Shown here: piece by piece, positions 52,796-62,032 of the stretch | Layout: each line of letters starts with the position of its first letter | Position numbering within the stretch: the first letter of the stretch is position 1 | Assembly: GCA_937920345.1 (NCBI GenBank) | Contig: CALGVA010000031.1 | Span: forward strand, 1-64,000 | Reading direction: 5' to 3' | Source: an uncultured Lachnospiraceae bacterium | GTDB taxonomy: Bacteria > Bacillota > Clostridia > Lachnospirales > Lachnospiraceae | Length of the DNA: 64,000 bases | Program-made: the position numbers and the translations under genes | Notes under the pieces: generated by a model | What the model was told of the DNA's origin: nothing | The model's database searches: none | Seen by the model: only the letters and a program-made list of their open reading frames with translations

Positions 52796-53332
52796 TTATT
52801 GTCCAGTCTCCGCTTCATACATCGCCATAAACCGCTCCCTGTCAGTCTCCATAAAAAGCACTTCCCGCCTCCCCTGCTTCGTCATGACAGTCTCTTTCCT
52901 GTCCGTCATAACAAAACCGGCATGCTCATAACTCTTCCGGGCCGCCGTATTGCCCGCCAGAAAGCGCAGATAGATCTTCCGCAGAGGCAGCTTCGTAAAA
53001 GCATAGTAAAGCGCCTCCCTCGCCGCCGCCGTACCGTAACCGTGTCCGAGCGCCTCCTCTTCCCCGATAAAAATTCCGTACTCGGCAGCGCCCTGATCCC
53101 TGTCAATATCGCGGAAATAAACGCTGCCGATCTCCCGGCCGTCGGGCAGGCAGATGATGAACTGTACTACATGCCCCTTCTCCACCTGGTTCCGAATCCA
53201 TGACAGATGTCCCTCTCTTGTAAAAGGCTCCTGATATATAAAGTTTGTCTGCACAAAATCCTTATTGCGCCACGCGACGATTTTGTCCGTATCTTCCTCT
53301 GTCATCGGGCGCAGGTCAACCGTATTCTGCAT
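52796..53332 (-). CDS. GNAT N-acetyltransferase (PseH/WecD/RimJ-like)
   Basis: 178 residues: VDLRPMTEEDTDKIVAWRN at the start, REIGSVYFRDID, the acetyl-CoA loop EEALGHGYGTAAAREALYY, and the RKIYLRFLAGNTAARKSYEHAGF block. The short form with an N-terminal LRPMTEEDTD resembles sugar-amine acetyltransferases such as PseH as well as RimJ. Two genes away from a WecE-like aminotransferase in the same unit, so acetylation of a 4-amino sugar (for example dTDP-Fuc4N) is likely. The AAGGAG is about 16 bases from this ATG, further than normal, so the start is less sure. Confidence 0.78.
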   Translation of the reverse strand: MQNTVDLRPMTEEDTDKIVAWRNKDFVQTNFIYQEPFTREGHLSWIRNQVEKGHVVQFIICLPDGREIGSVYFRDIDRDQGAAEYGIFIGEEEALGHGYGTAAAREALYYAFTKLPLRKIYLRFLAGNTAARKSYEHAGFVMTDRKETVMTKQGRREVLFMETDRERFMAMYEAETGQ

Positions 53333-53418
53333 CGTTTTGTCTGTAAACGCTCTCCTTCTTCCGCTTTCTGATCTATCACAAGGCATTTCACACTGCTGCC
53401 GCAGCATATATGCATCGA

Positions 53419-55485
53419 TTATCTGACTTCGATCCGGTAAACACGATATGTCCCGGCGTCTCCGATCACATCTGCCTGCTCTACAGTCACTCCGATATTA
53501 TGCGCTGCATAATACGCCGTGATCCAGTCCATTCCGCGCTCTGCCTGCTCAGCACTGGACATGATAAAATACACATGATCCTGCGTATACAGCGCATCGC
53601 CTGCGTTGTCGATCCCCGACCGCCGCAGTTTCTCACGGTACAACGGACTCTTACACATCCATCCGCCCATGATATCATAATTGGCATAGCCGTTGTCGGA
53701 ACCGTCAAACAATCTGTGTGAAAATGCCACCGTGGAATACACATCCTCGAAATAGAAATTTCCCTCATGCGCTCTGCAGTACGCATCGATCGCCTCTCTG
53801 TCCTGATTGACCAGCTCCCTGCGCATCTGATCCTCCCGCACCGCCGGGACACTGTCCATCAACGCGGCCATAAGAAGCACGCCCGCCAGAACTGCCAGAC
53901 CGCGCGCCATTCCTTGTCCGGACATCGTATCGGCGCATCGTGCGTTTCTGCCGGCCGGTGCATGCCCCCGCACTGTACCGCCCATACTGCTGTCATCTGC
54001 CCGCAGTCTTAGTACCAGCATACCCATAAGCAGCGCAAACTCCGCAAGATACAAGGAATGTGTGATCCGCTCGGGATCACGTCCTCTCATGAGAATGAAC
54101 ATCCACAGCGCGCTGCGCACAGCCGCCAGTAATACCAGCTGCCACACGAAAACATATCGTCTGCCTGTCCTCTCTCCGGCAGTCTTCACATATTTCCGGC
54201 TCCTGTTATGTTCTGCCGGTCTTACATGTTTTCCGTCCTGTTTCGTCTTGTCCTCTGCTGCACGCAGCCGCCACGCCGTTAAAATGCCCGTCAGAAACAC
54301 CGCCGCATACGCCCAGAGCACCATGATATTGTAAGGTGCATCGCCGCTGTGCAAAGTCCGGTAGCGGTAGAAGCCGAGCTTTTCCCGAAAAATGCCCGGC
54401 CAGTCCTTCGAGGCGCCGATCGTATGCACGGCATAATCCGCCAGTTCTGACAACAATGCCGTGTCGATCGCTTCATCCAGTCCAAAATTGTAATTGCGAA
54501 GCAGCGTCTGCTGATGCGGTGCTGCACCAAGTTCCGTAAGTGCGCCGCTGTAGCTGTCATCAGTGATGAGCTCCGGATAAAAGTCATAGACCGTCGTTCT
54601 GGCATCGAAGAAATCCCTGAAATCTTTCCACTGCGCACTGCTGTATGCAGCCTTATCCGCCACGAAAGACAGAAACATTCCAATTAGTATGATCCCCAGC
54701 ACGCCGCCGTATTTGTATAGATTTTCTTTCAGGAATATCTTCCGCTCCTCCACGAGACGATACAGGCCCGCCAGACAGATCAGGGGAAAAGTGAGCAGCA
54801 GCATCTCAGAGCGTAACTGGTAAGCCGTCACCACAAGGATAACGGAAGGAATATTTTTTACAACAAACCGGCGCGTATCCAACCCCGCCGGCGTGGTCAG
54901 AAATAAAAAGATCGCAGCCGCCGACAGCATCGTGCAGGTAATCGTATACTGTATATTGATCAGGTGGGACAGGCACACACCCCATAAATACAGTGATAAG
55001 CCCAGAAGTACGGCACATTTGCGCAGCAGGTTGTCCCCGCGCTTTTGCCCCGTATACTCTGTTCTGCTTCCACACAGCGCACACAGCCTCATACCGGCCA
55101 GATAAAAACTGCCGAACTGACACAGGCACAGAAACAGTCCGTACCACGGTATCGTCCTGCACATTCTATAGCACAGCGCAATCAGCGCGCCCAGCGGATA
55201 CAGGGTCTGCATGTTATGCCCGTCAGGCGTTCCGCTGTATATGCCCGCCATGATATCACGCATCATCGTGTCATCATTTAAGTCATAATAGAAGTCAAAG
55301 CAGATCCCCATCAGAATCACATTGGCTGCTATGAAGCCCAGCGCAAGTATGCAGTTCTCATATTTTCTTATTCCCCTGTCCTGTTCCATGGACTGCATAC
55401 CCTCTGAATTCCTTTCATGGACGCTGTTTTGCCTGGTCTTATATGCATCCGCTTTTGTCAAAAGCGTTGTCGCACATACCTTCAT
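53419..55485 (-). CDS. polytopic membrane protein, possible GT-C transferase
   Basis: 688 residues from the first ATG, about 13 membrane segments. After the first segment comes FDFYYDLNDDTMMRDIMAGIYSG, an acidic outer loop of GT-C style, then a large variable charged section (about 400-520) and a C-terminal outer domain of about 110 residues (FYFEDVYSTVAF, FDGSDNGYANYDIMGGW). No named family recognised. Start: the first ATG has AAAGG ten bases upstream and gives a normal 23-base gap; ATGs at 55398 and 55389 next to AGAGGG are alternatives that remove a hydrophilic lead of 29-32 residues. Probably decorates glycan outside the membrane; unproven. Confidence 0.65.
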   Translation of the reverse strand: MKVCATTLLTKADAYKTRQNSVHERNSEGMQSMEQDRGIRKYENCILALGFIAANVILMGICFDFYYDLNDDTMMRDIMAGIYSGTPDGHNMQTLYPLGALIALCYRMCRTIPWYGLFLCLCQFGSFYLAGMRLCALCGSRTEYTGQKRGDNLLRKCAVLLGLSLYLWGVCLSHLINIQYTITCTMLSAAAIFLFLTTPAGLDTRRFVVKNIPSVILVVTAYQLRSEMLLLTFPLICLAGLYRLVEERKIFLKENLYKYGGVLGIILIGMFLSFVADKAAYSSAQWKDFRDFFDARTTVYDFYPELITDDSYSGALTELGAAPHQQTLLRNYNFGLDEAIDTALLSELADYAVHTIGASKDWPGIFREKLGFYRYRTLHSGDAPYNIMVLWAYAAVFLTGILTAWRLRAAEDKTKQDGKHVRPAEHNRSRKYVKTAGERTGRRYVFVWQLVLLAAVRSALWMFILMRGRDPERITHSLYLAEFALLMGMLVLRLRADDSSMGGTVRGHAPAGRNARCADTMSGQGMARGLAVLAGVLLMAALMDSVPAVREDQMRRELVNQDREAIDAYCRAHEGNFYFEDVYSTVAFSHRLFDGSDNGYANYDIMGGWMCKSPLYREKLRRSGIDNAGDALYTQDHVYFIMSSAEQAERGMDWITAYYAAHNIGVTVEQADVIGDAGTYRVYRIEVR

Positions 55486-55508
55486 TCAGGCAGTACCTTT
55501 TTCGTCTC

Positions 55509-56636
55509 TTAACAGTAGAAATCCTTCACCTGCTCCGCAATGTACTCCGTCTCGTCCGCGGTCAGCGTATAGAACATAGGCAGGCGCAACAGTCTATCAC
55601 TTTCCTTTGTCGTATACTTATCCTCCCCGTGGAATCTGCCGAACTTCATGCCTGCCGGCGCAGAGTGCAGCGGCACATAGTGGAATACCGCCAGAATATC
55701 CTTCTCCGCCAGGAAATGAATCAGTCTGGTCCGCTCCTCCATATCTTTCGTCTTAATATAAAACATATGTCCGTTATGTTCACAGTACTCCGGCACATAA
55801 GGCAGTTCGATCTTCCCCGCCTCCGCCAGCGGTGAAAGCAGTTCCTGATACTGCTTCCATCTGTTAAGTCTTGCCTGCGTAATCTCCTCCGCCTGTTCTA
55901 ACTGCGCGTACAGATAAGCGGCATTCATGTCGCTGGGCAGATAGGAAGACCCATAGTTCTGCCAGCGGTACTTATCTACCTGCCCGCGGTAATATTTGCT
56001 CCTGTCCGTTCCCTTTTCCCGATAGATTTCCGCCGCCTCAATATACTGTTCATCCCGTATGAGCAGCGCACCGCCCTCACCCATACTGAAATTCTTCGTC
56101 TCGTGGAAGCTGAAGCAGCCAAAATCCCCGAAGGTTCCAAGCGGCCTGCCCTTATAGGAAGCCATGATTCCCTGTGCCGCATCCTCGACCACCATCAGGT
56201 TATGCCGTCTCGCAATGTCCATGATGGCGTCCATCTCGCAGCCCACACCTGCATAGTGTACCGGCACAATAGCCCTGGTATGCTCCGTAACAGCGTCCTC
56301 AATCAGACGCTCGTCCATATTCATAGTTTCCGGTCTGATATCCACGAATACGGCCGTCGCACCGCGCAGCACAAATGCATCCGCCGTGGACACGAATGTA
56401 TAGGACGGCATGATCACCTCGTCCCCCGGCTTGATTTCCGCCAGCAGTGCCGCCAGTTCCGTCGCATGGGTGCACGAAGTCGTAAGCAGGCACCTGGCTG
56501 TACCGGTCTGCCGCTCGATCCACTCGCTGCACTTTCTTGTAAAGGGTCCGTCTCCACAGATCTTCTGGTTCTCGACGGCCTGCTTCATATACTCAAATTC
56601 TTTGCCCGTAAAAGGAGGCACGTTAAAGTTGATCAT
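55509..56636 (-). CDS. wecE: WecE-like dTDP-4-keto-6-deoxyglucose aminotransferase
   Basis: 375 residues, DegT/DnrJ family. INFNVPPFTGKEFEYMKQA, LTTSCTHATELAALLAEI, MPSYTFVSTADAFVLRGA, VVEDAAQGIMASYKGRPLG, and the PLP lysine in FSFHETKNFSMGEGGAL near residue 180. SFHETKN and the N-terminal FNxPPxxGxE are marks of WecE (RffA), which forms dTDP-4-amino-4,6-dideoxygalactose. dTDP-glucose synthesis genes (rmlA, rmlB) are not here and must lie elsewhere. GAGAGG precedes the ATG. First gene of unit B; the GNAT gene of the unit may complete dTDP-Fuc4NAc. Confidence 0.88.
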   Translation of the reverse strand: MINFNVPPFTGKEFEYMKQAVENQKICGDGPFTRKCSEWIERQTGTARCLLTTSCTHATELAALLAEIKPGDEVIMPSYTFVSTADAFVLRGATAVFVDIRPETMNMDERLIEDAVTEHTRAIVPVHYAGVGCEMDAIMDIARRHNLMVVEDAAQGIMASYKGRPLGTFGDFGCFSFHETKNFSMGEGGALLIRDEQYIEAAEIYREKGTDRSKYYRGQVDKYRWQNYGSSYLPSDMNAAYLYAQLEQAEEITQARLNRWKQYQELLSPLAEAGKIELPYVPEYCEHNGHMFYIKTKDMEERTRLIHFLAEKDILAVFHYVPLHSAPAGMKFGRFHGEDKYTTKESDRLLRLPMFYTLTADETEYIAEQVKDFYC

Positions 56637-56676
56637 GTCTGTAATCCTCTCTGTATGCTGCTTCGATGATTTCTAT

Positions 56677-56705
56677 AGTATACCACACTCTCACTCTGGT
56701 GTCAC
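56677..56705 (-). promoter_or_regulatory. sigma-A promoter with extended -10 before unit B
   Basis: On the minus strand: -35 GTGACA (56705-56700), 17-base spacer, -10 TATACT (56682-56677) preceded by TGG. The -35 and part of the spacer lie in the last codons of the upstream membrane-protein gene. Transcription start near 56670, about 34 bases before the wecE-like start codon. Confidence 0.68.
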
Positions 56706-58505
56706 ATATACTACATAGCGGGCGTTACTGAAACTTTCCTGATAGGAATGCGCCTGCATATATGCCCCCAGGATCTGCAGTTTCTCGTCCTGATCCAGCT
56801 TCTCCTGGTCTGCACCGAACCAGTTCATGCCGTCCGCATCCTCGTTCAGATATGCCGCCACGGCGGAGGATACGATTACCACGGGCGGTTCTTCCAGCCG
56901 TGTCATATCCCGCTCGTACTCCACCATGCGGTAGGAGTCCAGATCCGGCCAGAACGTTGACAGCGCCGAGGGCATATCGAGCAGATACCCTAACCCCGGC
57001 ACTTCCCCGTACAGGATCACTTCTCTGCCTGCAAGCTGTGCCTGCCGCACATATTCCGCCAGTTCCGTAAGATGCGCCGCATTGTCCCGACCGGTGTAGA
57101 TGCCCGCCGCTTTGGCCGGCGCTGTCAGCAGTGTGTCGCGCGCTTCCCCGTTTCTGCCGTCCTGAAAAGAAAAGTACCGATGAAATCCCACACTTTGAAT
57201 CAAAAGAAATATCACAAACAGGAAAAACGGCAGCCCTATTGCCTTTGCGCCCATTTCCTGCTCAACCGTATCTCTTTCACCCGCAAGCCGGTCATACGCG
57301 ATCCACAGCACGAACGGCACTACGATAAACAGATTGTTGATGATCGGATACAGCTGATTATTGCCGCCAAGCGGCGTAACAAAAATCTGTACCAGCACCA
57401 GCACCGCCAGGATCTTCTGTTCCTGTCTTATGCTTTTGCTGCACAGACAGTATACCGCCGTGTAAATTGCCACGAGTAAGAACATCACTGCCGGATAATA
57501 GACACTGCCAAAATCATAATAGCGGAAATGGAACACGCCTCTGCCCCAATAGAACCGCAGAAGTACTAATAGTACCACCGCATAAACTGCTTTGCACAAT
57601 ACCTCTGCGCCCTTGATCCCCGGAAAGAGCTTCCTTCGCAGCGTAAAAAGCACAAGGCCTCCCGCCATGCAGATGACTGCGAAAGCCATCCAAAACAAAC
57701 CTGTCTCGTAGTCCCCGAACATGCCCGTCAGCATGGCGGTCGGCTTATAGTCCGTCGCCTTCTCCGTCATGGCAAACATAGTCTGCACCATGGCGGGATA
57801 CGCGCCGGCGCCGTACCGGATACAGATCGCCGCAAGCGGAATCCCGAACCCGGTCACATATCCGGCCATACACCACAGTGTATCGCGAACCGCCTGCCGG
57901 CATGTGCGTCCGCAGACCGCCGTGCCGTACCACAGCGCCACGATGCACGCCGCCTGCACCACATTCGGCATACGGACCGCCACATTGGCGCCCAGACAGA
58001 TACCGGCCGCGATATAGTATCTCCGGTCTTCCTTAAGAATACCGCGGTAGAGAAGCAGTATCCCCGCCGCCATAAACAGATATGTCATGTAATTGTATAA
58101 AACCGTGGAGGGACACCAGCACAGCCCCAGCGCGAGAAACTCCCCCGCAAATGCAAGCGGCATCGGCATCCGGCCTGCAGATCGGTCTCTCCTGCGAAAC
58201 GCCTCATATACCACAAGCGCCGTAAGTGACTGTATCAGCGCCGTATAGAAATACATTCCCGGCAGCGTGTCGCCGTAAGGCAGATGCATGAGCAGACTGC
58301 CAAGCGCATTCGCCAGAAACGTCGCCACCATCCACGTACCGTCCATGGACGCAAAATACTGGAAATTCGCCAGACTGTACGTCGTGTCCGCCACATCAAT
58401 CCCCTGCCGGATCCTAAGTAGCGGATATAAAATCAGAATGACCGGAAACACGACGCGCTCTATGAGGTTTTGATATTTGTGATACACTACCGTCACACTT
58501 TTCAT
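56691..58505 (-). CDS. polytopic membrane protein, possible GT-C transferase
   Basis: About 604 residues, 12 or so membrane segments followed by an outer domain of about 120 residues (YVRQAQLAGREVILYGEVPG, PALSTFWPDL-like segment, PPVVIVSSAVAAYL). After the first segment the loop RIRQGIDVADTTYSLANFQYF carries the acidic residues usual in GT-C proteins. The start ATG has AAGGAAAG nine bases upstream; another ATG twelve codons earlier has AGGAGAG almost touching it. The cysteine-rich N-terminal extension that could be read further upstream is not credible. Same general build as the 688-residue protein of unit B. No family name or activity known to me. Confidence 0.63.
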   Translation of the reverse strand: MKSVTVVYHKYQNLIERVVFPVILILYPLLRIRQGIDVADTTYSLANFQYFASMDGTWMVATFLANALGSLLMHLPYGDTLPGMYFYTALIQSLTALVVYEAFRRRDRSAGRMPMPLAFAGEFLALGLCWCPSTVLYNYMTYLFMAAGILLLYRGILKEDRRYYIAAGICLGANVAVRMPNVVQAACIVALWYGTAVCGRTCRQAVRDTLWCMAGYVTGFGIPLAAICIRYGAGAYPAMVQTMFAMTEKATDYKPTAMLTGMFGDYETGLFWMAFAVICMAGGLVLFTLRRKLFPGIKGAEVLCKAVYAVVLLVLLRFYWGRGVFHFRYYDFGSVYYPAVMFLLVAIYTAVYCLCSKSIRQEQKILAVLVLVQIFVTPLGGNNQLYPIINNLFIVVPFVLWIAYDRLAGERDTVEQEMGAKAIGLPFFLFVIFLLIQSVGFHRYFSFQDGRNGEARDTLLTAPAKAAGIYTGRDNAAHLTELAEYVRQAQLAGREVILYGEVPGLGYLLDMPSALSTFWPDLDSYRMVEYERDMTRLEEPPVVIVSSAVAAYLNEDADGMNWFGADQEKLDQDEKLQILGAYMQAHSYQESFSNARYVVYVTPE

Positions 58506-58600
58506 AATCTTGTACTTTCCTTCCGGTCTCCGCTTCGCCATTCTCTCCTGATTGTTCGCCTTCGGCAAGGTTGCCGGGTGCAAAGTCCTGACCCGAACTG

Positions 58601-59671
58601 CTATCTTTTCTTCGCTTTGTGCACAAACAGCTTCCGCACCCCGAGGAAAATCCGTGCCCTCACACAATCGACCATTGTACCGGCCGCATACACGATCAGC
58701 ACACACCCGGCCATATGCGGAATAAACGCCCAGCTTCCCTGTACAGCATCCACATGAAGCCACTGCATCCACTGATACCGCATCAGGATATGCTCATGCA
58801 GCAGATACACGCCGAATGTATAGGGTGCAAGCCGCCTGATCCGTTCTGCCGCCACGCCCTCCCACGGTTTCATATCCCGAAACAGCATAAACAGTCCCAC
58901 CGACGCAAGCAGACACAGGACATGGTTATACGTATCCGGCATATCCATATAATAGGCAAGCGGCGGCAGCACCTCCGCCAGACTGCCCGATACCGCAGTG
59001 AGCACAGCCATGCCAAGACACATACCTGCATATAGAAAAGCCGCATTTCTCTTCTTCTCGAGCCCCGGCAGCCCGTAGAGCCGTATATACGCCGCGATCA
59101 GAAAAAGAAACAAAAACCAGCCGTAGTCATAGCCGTATCGGTCCGTCGCCAGCTTCGCCGGCACGACAGACTTCCAGATACAGAAATAAAGGGCCAGCAC
59201 GCCAATGATGATCCGCAGTGTCTTCCGGTCCACGGCTCTCACCCCCGCCGCCAGAAGCGGCGCAAACAGATACAGAACCAGATATGCCGTGGCAAACCAG
59301 TAATGCTCCGTCTCGACCGGCAGCACATAATTCAGCCAGTCATATACCGACAGTTCACCCGGAGATACCACGCCGGCACAGATCAGCACGACCGGAATCA
59401 GAAGCGAATAAAAAAGAATCTGCGCTGCCAGAGACACCACACGCCCCGGTTTCCAGACAGACTCCACCATAAAATACCCGCCAAGCAGCACATAGCAGTT
59501 CACCGCGACAATACAGAATGCCTCTATGAGATGCGCCGCATGGTTCACCGCGGAATGATCCTGTGTATATGGCTGGATCAAGCCGCCCTTATTCAGATAG
59601 TGAAGGACAATGATCATCAGCATCGCCACAATACGCAGCAGTTCAAAATTCGCCTGTCGTTTTCCCCGCAT
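58601..59671 (-). CDS. acyltransferase 3 family membrane protein (WecH/OafA-like)
   Basis: 356 residues with ten membrane segments and the acyltransferase 3 (PF01757) pattern: RQANFELLRIVAMLMIIVLHYLN with the catalytic His of the first segment, HYWFATAYLVLYLFAPLL, and TFGVYLLHEHILMRYQW near residue 305. Members move acetyl groups across the membrane to sugar hydroxyls of exported glycans. GAGGAAAAGG precedes the ATG. It gives the locus an O-acetylation step. The 95-bp gap downstream holds no clear signal. Confidence 0.87.
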   Translation of the reverse strand: MRGKRQANFELLRIVAMLMIIVLHYLNKGGLIQPYTQDHSAVNHAAHLIEAFCIVAVNCYVLLGGYFMVESVWKPGRVVSLAAQILFYSLLIPVVLICAGVVSPGELSVYDWLNYVLPVETEHYWFATAYLVLYLFAPLLAAGVRAVDRKTLRIIIGVLALYFCIWKSVVPAKLATDRYGYDYGWFLFLFLIAAYIRLYGLPGLEKKRNAAFLYAGMCLGMAVLTAVSGSLAEVLPPLAYYMDMPDTYNHVLCLLASVGLFMLFRDMKPWEGVAAERIRRLAPYTFGVYLLHEHILMRYQWMQWLHVDAVQGSWAFIPHMAGCVLIVYAAGTMVDCVRARIFLGVRKLFVHKAKKR

Positions 59672-59694
59672 AGCCTTTTCCTCTATTCTTCATG

Positions 59695-60123
59695 TCACTT
59701 TTTTTCCTTAAAGATCCATAACTTACTCAGAAAATAATTTGCCAGAATCACAATCACCTGACACACAAATTTGGAGATAAACTCGTTCAGATGCGCGCAG
59801 TCCACCATCAGAAACATAAGCGCGACTTCCAAAAGCTCCGTCGCAACTCTTGCGCCGATGAACGAGGCAAATTCCCCGAACAGAGACTTCGCATCTTTAT
59901 TTTTGCTTTTAAAAACAAAAGTACGGTTTGTCCAGTACGCAAACACAACCGTCAGCGCCCATGACAGCACAGTCGCCACCAGATAGTGCAGATCCATCAC
60001 TTTTGAAAACAGATAATAGAGCGCATAATTCAGTACAAATGCAAGAAAACCGAAGATCAGATAATTGATCCCTTCCTCGTACTTCTTATACATGCCCCAG
60101 CCGAAATCCCATAATTTTTTCAT
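59695..60123 (-). CDS. GtrA family membrane protein
   Basis: 142 residues with four membrane segments: YEEGINYLIFGFLAFVLNYALYYL, VVFAYWTNRTFVFKSKNK after the second, and a C-terminal VCQVIVILANYFLSKLWIFK. This is the GtrA (PF04138) pattern, thought to flip undecaprenyl-phosphate-linked sugars made by GtrB-type enzymes. A GtrB/ArnC-like gene lies 7 kb downstream and several GT-C-like proteins are present, so a side-chain system is likely. AGGAACAGGG precedes the ATG. Confidence 0.9.
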   Translation of the reverse strand: MKKLWDFGWGMYKKYEEGINYLIFGFLAFVLNYALYYLFSKVMDLHYLVATVLSWALTVVFAYWTNRTFVFKSKNKDAKSLFGEFASFIGARVATELLEVALMFLMVDCAHLNEFISKFVCQVIVILANYFLSKLWIFKEKK

Positions 60124-60220
60124 GACTACCCTGTTCCTCTCTGTCCCTTGTTACCATGCCTGAAGCACTATGCCGCCTGCTTCTTTTCGCCGCCTGTACC
60201 GCGCCATGGTTTCAGTGCGT

Positions 60221-61978
60221 TTATCTTTTCCCCTCTATGACCGCCTTGCCGCCCGCCACCCGGTAAACCATATCACATTTCTCGATCGTCTGCAGCCTGT
60301 GCGCAATAATAATCAACGTCTTGCGCCCGTGCAGCCTGTTAATGGAATCCATGATGGCCGCCTCCGTCTCATTGTCAAGCGCCGACGTGGCTTCATCTAA
60401 CACCAGCACCTCCGGGTCCTCGAAGAGCGCTCTGGCAATGCCGATCCTCTGCCGCTGTCCGCCTGACAGCCGTATTCCCCGCTCACCGATGCTCGTATCC
60501 AGACCTTCCGGAAGTCCTCTCACGAACTCGTCGAGCTGCGCTTCTCTGAGTGCCTCCCACACCTTGTCATCATCTATGTCCTCATCCGGACAGCCAAACG
60601 CCACGTTCTTGCGTATCGTAGAATCAATCATGAAGATCGTCTGCGGAATATAACCGATATTCTTAAGCCATGAGGCATAATGTTCCCGCACCTCCACGCC
60701 GTCCGCAAGGATACTGCCTGTCTCGATCTGCAGCAGTCCCAGCAGAATATCCACCACAGTCGTCTTACCCGCACCGGAAGTTCCCACGATCCCCACCGAC
60801 TTGCCGACAGGAATGGTCATCTCGGCGTGGTCGAAAATCAGCACGTCCGTGTTGGGATATTTATAGGTAATGTCTTTCAGCACAATATCCTTTTTAATAT
60901 CCAGCTTCTCTACTTCTGTCTTTTTCTGATACGTTTTCTCATCATAGTCGATGTTCTCATCCCGGATCTCCTCCTGCAGATTATCGCTCACACCCATAAA
61001 GAACGGCTCGAAGTAGGAGATTGAGGTCAGATGGTTGTTGATCCTGTTTGCACAGGGAATCAGCCGCATCGCCACCATGGCCAGCAGCGTGATCTGCGGC
61101 AGAATATCCATTGCTCCGGTCCCGCCGATGATCTGGATCATCAGATACAGCACCATACTTGCGATCGCCATCGTCTCGATCAGCAGCCGCGGCGTGGCAT
61201 TGTAGAGATTGTACCGCTGTACCGCGCCGACATATCCGGCGCCGCATTTGGAATACTCGTTGATAAAATAGTTCTCTTTACGGGCAATCTTGATCTCCTT
61301 GATTCCCATGACCGACTGATCGATCCATTTATACAGCCCGCTGTAATAATCCTGATTCTCTTCACCGGCCTTCTTCATGATCGGCTTTAAAATACACATG
61401 ATAACCAACAGTGCCGCAAGAAGAACCACCGTCACCGTTATGCTCATCCAGACATCCGCCACCAGACTGACAACCACCAGACAGACAAATACGATACTTT
61501 CGCTGATCAGCTGCAGGAGCGACAGGATCAGCCCGTACATGTTATTGACATCCGATGTGATATTGCGCTGAATCACTGCGGTGTCCGCATTCAGATAATA
61601 TTCGTAGGGACGCTCCATGAAATTGATCATCATTCTTCTGGAAGTGGCAAACTGATTCGTATAGACGAACCGGAGCTGAATCTTCTGCTGGAAAAACAGA
61701 AAAATATTTTTGGCCGCAAATACCAGAATCAAGCCGCTCATTACGATGATCGTCAGATCCCTGCTGTTGTCCGTATGAAAAATTCTGCAGATAACCTGAA
61801 GATACTCGTGGTTCTCGATCGCATTCTCCTCCAGCACCACGTTCATAACCGGATAGATCATGGAAACGCCCAGCGTCTCTAAAACCGCCCCGATCAGCAT
61901 GAGAAAGACAAGCAGCACCATTTTACGCTTCTGCCGCCCGTCCAGTAAAACCATCAGTTTTTTATATATTTTAATCAT
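60221..61978 (-). CDS. PglK/MsbA-like ABC flippase (fused permease-ATPase)
   Basis: 585 residues: six membrane segments, then an ATPase with Walker A GTSGAGKTT near residue 376, signature LSGGQRQRIGIARALF, Walker B VLVLDEATSALD and H-loop IIIAHRLQTI. Strong likeness to the ABC flippase at 20.7-22.6 kb, including LETLGVS in the first membrane segment and GYIPQ...ID between Walker A and signature. Probably exports an undecaprenyl-PP-linked oligosaccharide. AAAGGG lies about 12 bases before the ATG. First gene behind the divergent promoter region. Confidence 0.86.
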   Translation of the reverse strand: MIKIYKKLMVLLDGRQKRKMVLLVFLMLIGAVLETLGVSMIYPVMNVVLEENAIENHEYLQVICRIFHTDNSRDLTIIVMSGLILVFAAKNIFLFFQQKIQLRFVYTNQFATSRRMMINFMERPYEYYLNADTAVIQRNITSDVNNMYGLILSLLQLISESIVFVCLVVVSLVADVWMSITVTVVLLAALLVIMCILKPIMKKAGEENQDYYSGLYKWIDQSVMGIKEIKIARKENYFINEYSKCGAGYVGAVQRYNLYNATPRLLIETMAIASMVLYLMIQIIGGTGAMDILPQITLLAMVAMRLIPCANRINNHLTSISYFEPFFMGVSDNLQEEIRDENIDYDEKTYQKKTEVEKLDIKKDIVLKDITYKYPNTDVLIFDHAEMTIPVGKSVGIVGTSGAGKTTVVDILLGLLQIETGSILADGVEVREHYASWLKNIGYIPQTIFMIDSTIRKNVAFGCPDEDIDDDKVWEALREAQLDEFVRGLPEGLDTSIGERGIRLSGGQRQRIGIARALFEDPEVLVLDEATSALDNETEAAIMDSINRLHGRKTLIIIAHRLQTIEKCDMVYRVAGGKAVIEGKR

Positions 61979-62032
61979 AACCGCTGCGTGCCCTTTCCGA
62001 ATCCCAAGCGTCTGTCTCAAATCCAAAATATC

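Noticed and set aside
47294..58505. PglB/STT3-type oligosaccharyltransferase among the large membrane proteins
   Set aside because: No WWDYG-type motif or matching C-terminal domain is seen in any of them; only a Wzy_C-type ligase candidate remains.
58506..58772. Cysteine-rich N-terminal extension of the 56.7-58.5 kb membrane protein
   Set aside because: It overlaps the acyltransferase gene in another frame, has no ribosome site and lacks any resemblance to the protein class; good Shine-Dalgarno sites lie inside.
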